From assembly GCA_945906715.1 (NCBI GenBank), contig CAMDRK010000045.1, forward strand, positions 1 through 12,554: a stretch of DNA of 12,554 nucleotides, read 5' to 3'. The position numbers were made by a program, and so were the translations under genes. The notes beneath the pieces are model-generated. The model was given only the letters and a program-made list of their open reading frames with translations. It did no database searches and had not been told where the DNA came from. Positions 1 to 5,717 of this stretch are shown here, piece by piece (the first letter of the stretch is position 1; each line of letters opens with the position of its first letter). This DNA is from Nitrospira lenta. Its GTDB lineage: Bacteria > Nitrospirota > Nitrospiria > Nitrospirales > Nitrospiraceae.

Positions 1-1
1 C

Positions 2-217
2 GCAGCCGACATTCGGAGGGAAGCTGGCGAGCGGTCTTATCAGGTTCTCAAGTATCAGAACGACCCCAACCGGATTGTTCATTTCTCCGTCTGGACATCC
101 ATTGGCGATGCGAAGCGTTTTTTCGAGTCGCCCCAGCTCGTCAGAATCCGAGCAGAGGCGGGCGTCAAGTCTCCCGAATTTATCTATTTGGAACAACTCG
201 AAGCGGGCACTCTATGA
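2..217 (+). CDS. C-terminal part of an antibiotic biosynthesis monooxygenase (ABM)-like protein
   Basis: The reading frame is open from the window edge and ends at TGA 215-217, giving 71 C-terminal residues; the start lies upstream of the window. The segment contains a short REAGERSYQV stretch, then DPNRIVHFSVW, an FFESPQLV helix and a closing EFIYLEQLEAGTL strand. This looks like the second half of a ferredoxin-like dimeric alpha/beta-barrel domain of the ABM/YgiN type. Members of that fold include quinol monooxygenases and many small proteins of unknown substrate, so no reaction is assigned. The stop codon lies 18 bp before the conserved box of an attC-like hairpin, the arrangement expected of an integron gene cassette. 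Family assignment is from recognition only and the N-terminal half is not visible. Confidence 0.7.
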   Translation, partial: AADIRREAGERSYQVLKYQNDPNRIVHFSVWTSIGDAKRFFESPQLVRIRAEAGVKSPEFIYLEQLEAGTL

Positions 218-235
218 ACTTCCAACACCCGCAAC

Positions 236-328
236 GCCTAACCATGCGTTGCAGCGAACCCGGCCATCGCGCTCCAGTTGCAATCGTGCGCCCTCGTGTG
301 CCGGGTCGCTGAGCTTTGGTCGTTCAGC
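236..328 (+). other. Degenerate attC-like (integron recombination site-like) hairpin
   Basis: GCCTAAC at 236-242 fits the RYYYAAC inverse core box. GTTCAGC at 322-328 sits where the GTTRRRY core box should be but departs from consensus at its fourth base. Between them, 253-264 (AGCGAACCCGGC) pairs with 300-310 (GCCGGGTCGCT) over 11 base pairs, leaving A257 unpaired, like the extrahelical bases of attC sites. The loop is about 35 nt. Translated, this stretch gives NHALQRTRPS-type peptides that I recall as common spurious ORFs in other genomes. No integrase gene is in the window. It may be a decayed or solitary attC-like repeat. Confidence 0.45.
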
Positions 329-368
329 ATCGGAATGTGTGCCGTCTGGCGGGCTGGATCGGTGGAGT

Positions 369-398
369 TTGACTCCCTGGAAATCCCTGTGTTACGGT
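369..398 (+). promoter_or_regulatory. Candidate sigma-70 promoter of the mrp-like gene
   Basis: TTGACT (369-374) is followed by an 18-nt spacer and TACGGT (393-398), with TG at 390-391 giving an extended -10 element. It lies about 40 bp upstream of the ATPase start. The -10 hexamer is weak, so the call rests on the -35, the TG and the position. Confidence 0.35.
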
Positions 399-405
399 TC
401 AACCT

Positions 406-421
406 CTGTGTAATCACACAG
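406..421. promoter_or_regulatory. Palindrome CTGTGT-AATC-ACACAG, possible operator
   Basis: This is a perfect 6-bp inverted repeat with a 4-bp centre, located just downstream of the candidate -10 and 19 bp before the ATPase start codon. The place suits a repressor operator or a small 5' UTR hairpin. The half-sites loosely recall CRP/FNR-type TGTG...CACA sites but the spacing is shorter. No regulator can be named from this alone. Confidence 0.3.
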
Positions 422-440
422 TTAGCGAGGGGTTTACGTT

Positions 441-1361
441 ATGGCAGTCGAGAAAGATCTGAAGGCCATTCTTGGCAAATTGAAGTACTCAGACGACGCC
501 AAAGTGCTCGCACAGATTTCAGAAAATACTAAACAGGTCCATGCTCGCATGGCCGGCATCAAGCATAAGCTGGTGGTCATGAGCGGCAAAGGTGGTGTGG
601 GCAAGAGCATGACCACGGTCAATTTAGCGTTGGCCTTTGCGCGGCAAGGCGCGAAGGTCGGACTCTTAGACGTGGATCTGAACGGCCCTTGCGTGCCTCG
701 CATGTTGGGCATGCACGGCCAGTCCTTGACCATGAGGCCTGAGGGAGCGATTCCTCCGGTTGGGCCGCTCGGGGTGAAAGTCGCGTCGATGGATTTCTTC
801 TTGGATGATGCATCGCCGGTTCGTTGGAAAGGGCCGATGGATGTCAGCCCGGTGTGGTTGGGGCTGATGGAAATGAATGTCATTCGAGAGTTCTTGGCCG
901 ATGTTGTCTGGGGTGAGCTCGATTATCTGCTGGTCGATCTGCCTCCTGGAGCCGCGGCGGACAAGCCGCCGGTCATCGCCGGGTTTATCCCTGACCTGGC
1001 GGGAGCGATTGTCGTCACGACGCCATCAGAGGTGGCATCGGATGTGGTGCAGAAGTCGGTCACCTATGCCCGCGACATCGGCATCAAGGTGATGGGCATG
1101 GTCGAAAATATGAGCGAGTATCGCTGTCCTTCTTGTGGTGAAGTGAACGAGTTGTTCGAAGGCAACACTGAGGCAATGTGCGAGATGCTGGATTTACCGT
1201 TGCTCGGACGGATTCCATTCGACCGGAAGCTTGCTCGCACCTTCGACAAGGGGGAGCCGTTGCTCGACGAAACCTATCCGACGATTCAACGGTACCAGGA
1301 AATTGCCGGGCGCATCAGGACACTCATCGATTATAAGAAGGTGCTTGCTGATAAGCTGTGA
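441..1361 (+). CDS. mrp: Mrp/NBP35-family P-loop ATPase, probable Fe-S cluster carrier
   Basis: This 306-residue cytoplasmic protein belongs to the ParA/MinD-related Mrp (ApbC/NBP35) family, which binds ATP and transfers [4Fe-4S] clusters to apo-proteins. The deviant Walker A motif SGKGGVGKS is at residues 48-56, switch-like LLDVDLNGPCVPRMLG at 75-90 and the LLVDLPPG motif at 163-170. A CPSC pair (C229, C232) matches the dimer-bridging cluster cysteines of the family. The MIP18/DUF59 domain that precedes the ATPase in many Mrp proteins is absent; only about 40 residues lie before the P-loop. LNGPC replaces the commoner YGPS-type motif, and PPGAAAD replaces PPGTGD. GAGGGG (427-432) lies 8 nt before the ATG. 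Downstream is a zinc-ribbon/PCP-reductase protein. The family call is firm; client proteins are unknown. Confidence 0.9.
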   Translation: MAVEKDLKAILGKLKYSDDAKVLAQISENTKQVHARMAGIKHKLVVMSGKGGVGKSMTTVNLALAFARQGAKVGLLDVDLNGPCVPRMLGMHGQSLTMRPEGAIPPVGPLGVKVASMDFFLDDASPVRWKGPMDVSPVWLGLMEMNVIREFLADVVWGELDYLLVDLPPGAAADKPPVIAGFIPDLAGAIVVTTPSEVASDVVQKSVTYARDIGIKVMGMVENMSEYRCPSCGEVNELFEGNTEAMCEMLDLPLLGRIPFDRKLARTFDKGEPLLDETYPTIQRYQEIAGRIRTLIDYKKVLADKL

Positions 1362-1375
1362 TGTCACGTACTTAA

Positions 1376-1497
1376 CAGGATGCTGAAAAAGCCCACCAGC
1401 ATCGTTCTCGCATCGCTCAGAGGCTCAACGTACCGAAGCGTACGCCTCGCCTCTTCTCTCGCTGCGGCCTTGCTGGATGGTCTTTTTGAGCATCCTG
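1376..1497. repeat. 122-bp imperfect inverted repeat (intergenic palindromic element)
   Basis: The outer arms are 1376-1401 and 1471-1497. They share CAGGATGCT, AAAAAG, CCA and CCAGCA in inverse orientation, with two mismatches and one bulged base. Inside lie GC-rich segments and a second small palindromic zone around CGTAC (1429-1433) and GCGTACG. The element fills most of the gap between the mrp-like gene and the next gene. No U-run follows the closed stem, so it is not a simple terminator. I recall similar GGATGCTGAAAAAG-type palindromes as intergenic repeats in Nitrospira genomes, which would make this a non-autonomous, MITE- or REP-like repeat. It carries no credible gene. Confidence 0.75.
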
Positions 1498-1587
1498 TGC
1501 GGTATGATCCTGTTGACCTAGATGTGCGGGCCATTGAGTTTCCGCTGTGTCACAATAGTTTTTCCGTAGCCTGCTAAGAGGAGAATC

Positions 1588-2346
1588 ATGAAATTCGTAT
1601 GTCTCAATTGTGAAACCTACATGAACTTCGAAAAGGTGGAAAAGCCTGGAGAGGGCACGCTCGGTGTGTTCTTTGGCTGTCCCTCTTGCAATGCCAAGTT
1701 CTCGATGGTGACGAATCCAGGCGAAACCCAGATGGTGAGTTCCCTCGGGGTGAAGTTGGGTGGGCGTACTGTTGAGGCCGAGCCGTTCGAGATGACGCGG
1801 GGTACGCTGAAAGACGAAGCAGCCGCAGGCTCAGGTCAGATGGCGGCCTACTTGAACGAGAAGATCCAAGGTGGTCAGCCGGCGGTCGCAGCAGCGACGG
1901 CTGCACCGGCAGCCAAGCCTGGAGAGAAGTCCGGCGGCGGTTGCCCCTTCTCCGCGATGGTGGCTGAAATGGGATTGACGTCCGGTGGAAAGCCCGGCGA
2001 TGCCGGACCGGGCATCTCGGAGTTTGCCTGGTCGGCCGATGCGAAGGAAAAGCTCGACCGGCTTCCCTCGTTCGTGAAGCCGATGGTGCAGAGTAGCGTG
2101 GAGGCTTTCGCTCGGAAGCAGGGCTACAAGACGATTACCCTACAAGTGATGGACGATTCTAAGAGCGATTCAAGCAATGGGATCGCCTGGACGCCGGAAG
2201 CTGAAAAGCGGCTTGAAAACATTCCGGACTTTATCCGCCCCATGGCCCGCAAAGAAGTCGAACGGGTGGCGAAGGAGCGTGGGCTGGTCAGCATTACGGC
2301 TCAAGTGATGGATGAGACAAAAGATAAGTTTATGAAGTTTATGTAA
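1588..2346 (+). CDS. Zinc-ribbon protein with two PCP-reductase (PCP_red) domains
   Basis: This 252-residue protein begins with a zinc-ribbon-like pair of CxxC motifs (C5, C8, C31, C34). An Ala/Gly/Pro-rich linker (about 80-145) contains GGGCPF at 117-121. Two similar roughly 45-residue domains follow at 147-190 and 200-246. Each starts FAW/IAW, continues through a KLDRLP/RLENIP helix, an F-[VI]-[KR]-PM segment and an ITLQVMDD/ITAQVMDE strand. They resemble the small domain at the C-terminus of light-independent protochlorophyllide reductase subunit B (PF08369). In non-phototrophs such proteins are annotated as PCP-reductase family with no proven reaction, so chlorophyll synthesis is not implied. 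AAGAGGAGA (1576-1584) is a strong ribosome site. A terminator follows. The mrp-like neighbour hints at Fe-S or metal handling, which is inference. Confidence 0.8.
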   Translation: MKFVCLNCETYMNFEKVEKPGEGTLGVFFGCPSCNAKFSMVTNPGETQMVSSLGVKLGGRTVEAEPFEMTRGTLKDEAAAGSGQMAAYLNEKIQGGQPAVAAATAAPAAKPGEKSGGGCPFSAMVAEMGLTSGGKPGDAGPGISEFAWSADAKEKLDRLPSFVKPMVQSSVEAFARKQGYKTITLQVMDDSKSDSSNGIAWTPEAEKRLENIPDFIRPMARKEVERVAKERGLVSITAQVMDETKDKFMKFM

Positions 2347-2373
2347 GAATTGGGCTCGTGCGAGCGTGCAGGC

Positions 2374-2405
2374 AAAGGCCCATCCAGTTCTCTGGATGGG
2401 CCTTT
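2374..2405 (+). terminator. Intrinsic terminator after the PCP-reductase-family gene
   Basis: AAAGGCCCATCCAG (2374-2387) and CTGGATGGGCCTTT (2392-2405) form a perfect 14-bp stem closed by a TTCT tetraloop. It lies 27 nt after the stop codon. The 3' arm ends in TTT and the 5' arm begins with AAA, so it may work in both directions. Confidence 0.85.
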
Positions 2406-2465
2406 CAGTTAGAGAGGCCACGAAGCTCGGCCAGCGGTTCTATCGCTGGTCTCCCTCCCGCATAA

Positions 2466-2495
2466 TTGACTCCTTTCCAAGCCCTGTGCTACGAG
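2466..2495 (+). promoter_or_regulatory. Candidate sigma-70 promoter for yebC-ruvAB
   Basis: TTGACT (2466-2471), an 18-nt spacer and TACGAG (2490-2495) with TG at 2487-2488 resemble the arrangement upstream of the mrp-like gene. It lies after the terminator and 73 bp before the yebC ATG, so a new transcript is expected to start here. The -10 is a poor match. Confidence 0.35.
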
Positions 2496-2568
2496 TACAA
2501 GCTCTTGTCGATTGAGATCACATTCTTGCGCGGTCGGTCCCCCCTGAGTCCGGCTGCATGGAGTGAGC

Positions 2569-3321
2569 ATGGGTGGACATAGCCATTGGGCGACGGTTAA
2601 ACGGCACAAGGGGGCCATGGATGTCAAACGCGGGAAGATATTCACGAGAATTATCCGCGAGGTGACGATTGCGGCGCGTACAGGCGCCGACCCGGATGGT
2701 AATCCGAGGCTCCGGCTGGCCATCTTGAAGGCCAAAGAAGCCAACATGCCTGGCGATACGCTGAAAAAAGCCATTCAGCGCGGAACGGGAGAGTTACCCG
2801 GCGTGGCCTATGAAGAATTCCATTTGGAAGCGTATGGTCCTGGAGGGACCGGCATTTTGATGGAAATCACGAGCGACAACCGCAATCGCACTGTTGCAGA
2901 GCTACGAAACCTCCTTACGAAGCATCATGGCAACATGGCAGAAGCCGGCGCCGTCTCCTGGCAGTTTCACAAGAAGGGACTGCTCACGGTTGAGAAGGGC
3001 ATAGTCGATGAAGATACGCTGTTGTCCCTTGCGCTCGATGCGGGAGCGGAGGACGTGAAAGTGGGCGAGAAAAGTTTTGAGGTCATCACGGACCCACACC
3101 AGTTTGAAGCTGTGAAGAAAGCCCTCGTCGAGGCAAAGATCCACACACTGTTTGCGGAGGTCACCTCTATTCCGCAGAACACGATCAGGCTCGAAGAAAA
3201 GGCCGCCGAGCAAATGCTCAAGTTGATGGAAGTTTTGGACGAGCAGGACGATGTGCAGAAGCTTCATGCGAATTTCGATATTTCCGACGAGGTGATGGAG
3301 AAAGTGGCCGCCGCTGGATGA
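2569..3321 (+). CDS. yebC: YebC/PmpR family (TACO1-like) protein
   Basis: This 250-residue cytoplasmic protein carries the YebC signature: MGGHSHWATVKRHKGAMD at the N-terminus, then KRGKIFTRIIREV, KAKEANMP, YGPGGTG, ITSDNRNRT and GAVSWQF. The family was long annotated as a DNA-binding transcriptional regulator. More recent work on YebC and TACO1 points to ribosome-associated relief of stalling at proline-rich stretches, so either role is possible. I chose ATG 2569 because GGAG (2560-2563) sits 5 nt upstream and the product then begins MGGHS like its relatives; an in-frame GTG at 2563 would add two residues. yebC commonly adjoins ruvC and ruvA, but here ruvA follows directly after 79 bp. Confidence 0.93.
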   Translation: MGGHSHWATVKRHKGAMDVKRGKIFTRIIREVTIAARTGADPDGNPRLRLAILKAKEANMPGDTLKKAIQRGTGELPGVAYEEFHLEAYGPGGTGILMEITSDNRNRTVAELRNLLTKHHGNMAEAGAVSWQFHKKGLLTVEKGIVDEDTLLSLALDAGAEDVKVGEKSFEVITDPHQFEAVKKALVEAKIHTLFAEVTSIPQNTIRLEEKAAEQMLKLMEVLDEQDDVQKLHANFDISDEVMEKVAAAG

Positions 3322-3351
3322 ACAACAGCGGTAGCGACTCAGGGATTCAGA

Positions 3352-3380
3352 CTGAAGGTCGGAGTTCTGAACACCTTCAG
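3352..3380. promoter_or_regulatory. Inverted repeat in the yebC-ruvA gap
   Basis: CTGAAGGT (3352-3359) and ACCTTCAG (3373-3380) form a perfect 8-bp inverted repeat with a 13-nt loop. It ends 20 nt before the ruvA ATG. No T-run follows, so it is a poor terminator. It could be an operator or an mRNA hairpin affecting ruvA translation. Confidence 0.35.
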
Positions 3381-3400
3381 CCTATGTTGCCTCTTAGCGT

Positions 3401-4009
3401 ATGATCGCCTCATTGACAGGCCGATTGGCCTTCAAGGCGCCGACCTATCTGATCCTCGACGTACAGGGGGTCGGATACGAAGTGTTTATTCCTCTCAGCA
3501 CCTACTACGGGTTGCCCAATCTGAGCGACAGTATCTCGCTGAGTGTGCATACTCACGTCCGCGAAGATGCGATCCAGCTTTTCGGCTTTCTGACGTCACA
3601 GGAAAAAGACGCATTCGTGCTGTTGACCAGTGTATCCGGTGTCGGACCCAAGCTGGGCCTGAGTGTCTTGTCTGCTCTTCCGGTGTCCGACCTGGTCTCA
3701 GCGATTCAGTCGGGAGATGTCGAGAAGCTGACGACGGTTCCAGGCATCGGCAACAAGTCGGCCAGCCGTCTCGTGTTGGAGCTCAAGGATAAAGTTGGAA
3801 AGCTCCACCCCGGCCTTGGGCCGGCACAGGATTCACCCAGGCAGGGGCAAGATTCGATCTTCGATGATGCGCTGTCGGCGCTTGTAAATTTGGGCTATCG
3901 CCCGCAAGACGCCAAAGACGCGTTGAAACAAGTCAAGAAGTCCAATGCCGAGTCCATCGTGCTCAAAGACATGATTCGTGAATCCCTGAAGGAACTTGCA
4001 AGGGGGTAA
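3401..4009 (+). CDS. ruvA: Holliday junction branch migration protein RuvA
   Basis: This 202-residue protein is the junction-recognition subunit of the RuvAB branch-migration machine. Domain I (1-65) is an OB-fold starting MIASLTGRLA with VQGVGYEVFIP. The acidic pin residues E55-D56 are in VREDAIQLFGF. Two helix-hairpin-helix motifs are visible, SGVGPKLGLSVLS (79-91) and PGIGNKSASRLVLELK (114-129). A charged linker (135-152) leads to domain III (152-202), the RuvB-binding domain. Length is normal for the family. I see no clear Shine-Dalgarno before the ATG, unlike most genes here, and a hairpin lies just upstream. A cysteine-rich exported protein, not ruvB, starts 2 bp after its stop. Confidence 0.97.
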   Translation: MIASLTGRLAFKAPTYLILDVQGVGYEVFIPLSTYYGLPNLSDSISLSVHTHVREDAIQLFGFLTSQEKDAFVLLTSVSGVGPKLGLSVLSALPVSDLVSAIQSGDVEKLTTVPGIGNKSASRLVLELKDKVGKLHPGLGPAQDSPRQGQDSIFDDALSALVNLGYRPQDAKDALKQVKKSNAESIVLKDMIRESLKELARG

Positions 4010-4011
4010 GG

Positions 4012-4497
4012 ATGATGGCCAGATTGATTCGGCGAATAGTTCAGGCGCAATTGTTCATCGGGCTTGCGGTGCTCGTATTGGGGATAGGGGCCGTGCCCGT
4101 GCAGGCCGAAGAGTCGAGCGAACCCAAAAGCATTCGGAAGACTTGCGGCACATGTCCCGAAGGCTATGCGACCACTGGCGTGACCGAGTCCAAAGAAATT
4201 TGCAAGGACGGCGATCCCACCCTAGTTCAGTGTGTCCCTCTGGGGGCAAATCTGTTGGCTGTCTGCGGTTCCTGCCCCGAGGGCTATCGTGAAATGGGCA
4301 ACTCGAATGTGCCGGCTCGTTGTGGAAATAAAGACGGCGGGCGGCTCACGCAATGTCAGTTGGAGAAGATGGAGTCGAACCTTCCGGATGCAACCAAAGG
4401 CGGTTTGAATTGCCCGCCAGATTGCGGTAGTACAGCCACGCCGGGGCAGGGCGCCTTGCCGCCTCCACCGATGTACCTCCCAACGCCGGAGAAGTAA
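4012..4497 (+). CDS. Exported cysteine-repeat protein of unknown function, between ruvA and ruvB
   Basis: I do not recognise this 161-residue protein. Basic residues (RLIRR) and a hydrophobic core (15-30) form a signal peptide, with probable cleavage after VQA (residue 32). The mature part has two matching cysteine repeats. C45-C48-C64-C74 has spacing C-x2-C-x15-C-x9-C, and C85-C88-C104-C115 has C-x2-C-x15-C-x10-C; both share CG[TS]CPEGY and end in L[VT]QC. A NCPPDCG motif follows (C134, C138), then a Pro/Gly-rich tail. Ten cysteines, all after the predicted cleavage site, suggest disulphides or metal binding in the periplasm. AGGGGG (4001-4006) serves the start; ATG 4015 is an equally good start. 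It is likely co-transcribed with ruvA, but an exported protein has no obvious role in branch migration. Confidence 0.8.
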   Translation: MMARLIRRIVQAQLFIGLAVLVLGIGAVPVQAEESSEPKSIRKTCGTCPEGYATTGVTESKEICKDGDPTLVQCVPLGANLLAVCGSCPEGYREMGNSNVPARCGNKDGGRLTQCQLEKMESNLPDATKGGLNCPPDCGSTATPGQGALPPPPMYLPTPEK

Positions 4498-4520
4498 TAG
4501 CGAGAGAGGTTTCCTCAACA

Positions 4521-5528
4521 ATGACAGAGCGAGTTGTCAGCACGCAGATCACGGACGAAGAGCGCAGCATGGAAACGATGCTGCGTCCGCAGACCTTGGA
4601 GGAGTACGTCGGCCAGGAGAGGATGAAAGAATCTCTCCGGATCTGTATCGAGGCGGCGAAGCAGCGAAACGAAGCACTCGATCACACGATCTTTTATGGC
4701 CCGCCCGGGTTGGGGAAGACCACCATTGCCCACATCATTGCTCGTGAGATGGGGGCATCGCTCCGTTCGACCTCCGGTCTTGTGTTGGCCCATGCGGGGG
4801 ACTTGGCGGCCATTCTGACGAACCTCCAAGAGCACGATGTGCTGTTTATCGACGAGATTCATCGGCTTCCTGCCCCTGTCGAAGAGGCGCTCTATCCGGC
4901 GATGGAGGACTATCAGCTTGATCTCGTGATCGGACAGGGGCCTGCAGCCAGAACGGTGAAATTGGATCTCCCCCGGTTTACGCTGGTCGGAGCCACAACC
5001 AGAGCCGGCGCCTTGACCTCCCCACTCCGGGACCGATTTGGCCTCGTCCACCGCCTGGAGTTCTACTCTCCGGTGGAACTGCAGGCCATCGTGACACGTT
5101 CGGCGGGCGTGCTTGGGATCCCGATCGATTCCGAGGGAGCCAAGGAAATTGCCAGTCGCGCTCGAGGGACGCCCCGCATTGTCAACCGGCTTATCAAACG
5201 GGTGCGCGACTATGCCCAGGTCAAGGCGGCTGGGCGTGTGACTCAGACTGTCGCCCAGGATGCCCTCGCGTGGTTGGGCATCGATACGGCGGGGTTTGAT
5301 GAGATGGATCGTCAGATCCTCCTGACCATCATCGACAAGTTCGCCGGAGGACCAGTCGGGGCGGAATCCCTGGCAGCCGCCGTCCAGGAAGATAGGAGCA
5401 CCCTTGAAGACGTCCATGAGCCCTATTTGATTCAGGCCGGTTTCCTCGAACGAACCGGCCGTGGCCGTCAAGCCACGAAACTGGCTTTTGATCATTTCAA
5501 AAGGCCAACCTCCCTCCTTTTTTCATGA
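4521..5528 (+). CDS. ruvB: Holliday junction branch migration ATPase RuvB
   Basis: This 335-residue AAA+ motor of the RuvAB complex drives branch migration by ATP hydrolysis. Visible motifs are LRPQTLEEYVGQE near the N-terminus, Walker A GPPGLGKT (60-67), Walker B LFIDEIHR (108-115), sensor I GATT (157-160) and SPLRDRFG (167-174, with an arginine-finger candidate at R170). Sensor II lies in GTPRIVNRL (216-224). A C-terminal winged-helix domain ends with EPYLIQAGFLERTGRGR. AGAGAGG (4503-4509) lies 11 nt before the ATG. It is separated from ruvA by the cysteine-repeat gene. A long open frame on the opposite strand is a coding shadow. The stop codon lies inside an inverted repeat. Confidence 0.97.
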   Translation: MTERVVSTQITDEERSMETMLRPQTLEEYVGQERMKESLRICIEAAKQRNEALDHTIFYGPPGLGKTTIAHIIAREMGASLRSTSGLVLAHAGDLAAILTNLQEHDVLFIDEIHRLPAPVEEALYPAMEDYQLDLVIGQGPAARTVKLDLPRFTLVGATTRAGALTSPLRDRFGLVHRLEFYSPVELQAIVTRSAGVLGIPIDSEGAKEIASRARGTPRIVNRLIKRVRDYAQVKAAGRVTQTVAQDALAWLGIDTAGFDEMDRQILLTIIDKFAGGPVGAESLAAAVQEDRSTLEDVHEPYLIQAGFLERTGRGRQATKLAFDHFKRPTSLLFS

Positions 5529-5530
5529 TC
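5490..5530. terminator. Inverted repeat over the ruvB stop, weak terminator candidate
   Basis: GATCAT (5490-5495) and AAAAGG (5499-5504) pair with CCTTTT (5516-5521) and ATGATC (5525-5530), with a symmetric TTC/TTC internal loop and an 11-nt hairpin loop. The inner stem runs into six T residues (5518-5523), as in an intrinsic terminator, but it is short and A/T-rich. It would separate ruvB from the aromatic operon. Confidence 0.35.
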
Positions 5531-5613
5531 TGCCTGGTCGCTGCCAACACTTTCCGGTTGCAGAATTGAACGGCGGGATTAGCCCCTAAACTCCTGAAAC
5601 GCCAAGGGTCTCC

Positions 5614-5643
5614 TTGCTTTGCCAGGAATGGTTCCTGTATCAT
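5614..5643 (+). promoter_or_regulatory. Candidate promoter of the aromatic operon with a palindrome in its spacer
   Basis: TTGCTT (5614-5619), an 18-nt spacer and TATCAT (5638-5643; five of six match TATAAT) lie 74 bp before the pheA start. The spacer contains a perfect inverted repeat, CAGGAA-TGG-TTCCTG (5623-5637), where a repressor would block RNA polymerase. The -35 is weak, so this is a candidate only. Confidence 0.35.
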
Positions 5644-5668
5644 TCTCAACTTAGCTTGTGCCATTCCA

Positions 5669-5692
5669 GCCGACGGACGGGTGTCCACCGGC
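5669..5692 (+). promoter_or_regulatory. Hairpin in the pheA leader
   Basis: GCCG (5669-5672) pairs with CGGC (5689-5692) and GGAC (5675-5678) with GTCC (5683-5686), around a GGGT loop and an AC/AC internal loop. A competing fold pairs CCAGCC (5666-5671) with GGCTGG (5696-5701), just before the ribosome site. Two exclusive folds would suit attenuation or translational control, but I see no leader peptide rich in Phe or Tyr codons. Confidence 0.3.
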
Positions 5693-5717
5693 TTGGGCTG
5701 GGAAGAGGGGGTTAGCT

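Noticed and set aside
75..413. 112-codon frame on the + strand containing NHALQRTRPS
   Set aside because: It overlaps the end of the ABM gene in another frame and reads through the attC-like hairpin. Such peptides look like translations of the repeat, not a protein.
1503..1508. TATGAT as a -10 box for the PCP-reductase-family gene
   Set aside because: No -35-like hexamer at 16-18 bp upstream and no TG extension, so I could not support a promoter.
1380..1577. 65-codon frame in the mrp to PCP-reductase gap
   Set aside because: It lies mostly inside the 122-bp inverted repeat, has no ribosome site and no recognisable domain.
4515..5495. 326-codon open frame on the minus strand opposite ruvB
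   Set aside because: It is complementary to a fully motif-supported ruvB; its translation shows no recognisable domain and is rich in Arg, Gly and His as expected for antisense of GC-rich coding DNA.
5658..5717. 20-residue N-terminal extension of PheA from GTG 5658
   Set aside because: The stretch overlaps the leader hairpin and lacks a ribosome site, whereas GTG 5718 has AAGAGGGGG at proper spacing.
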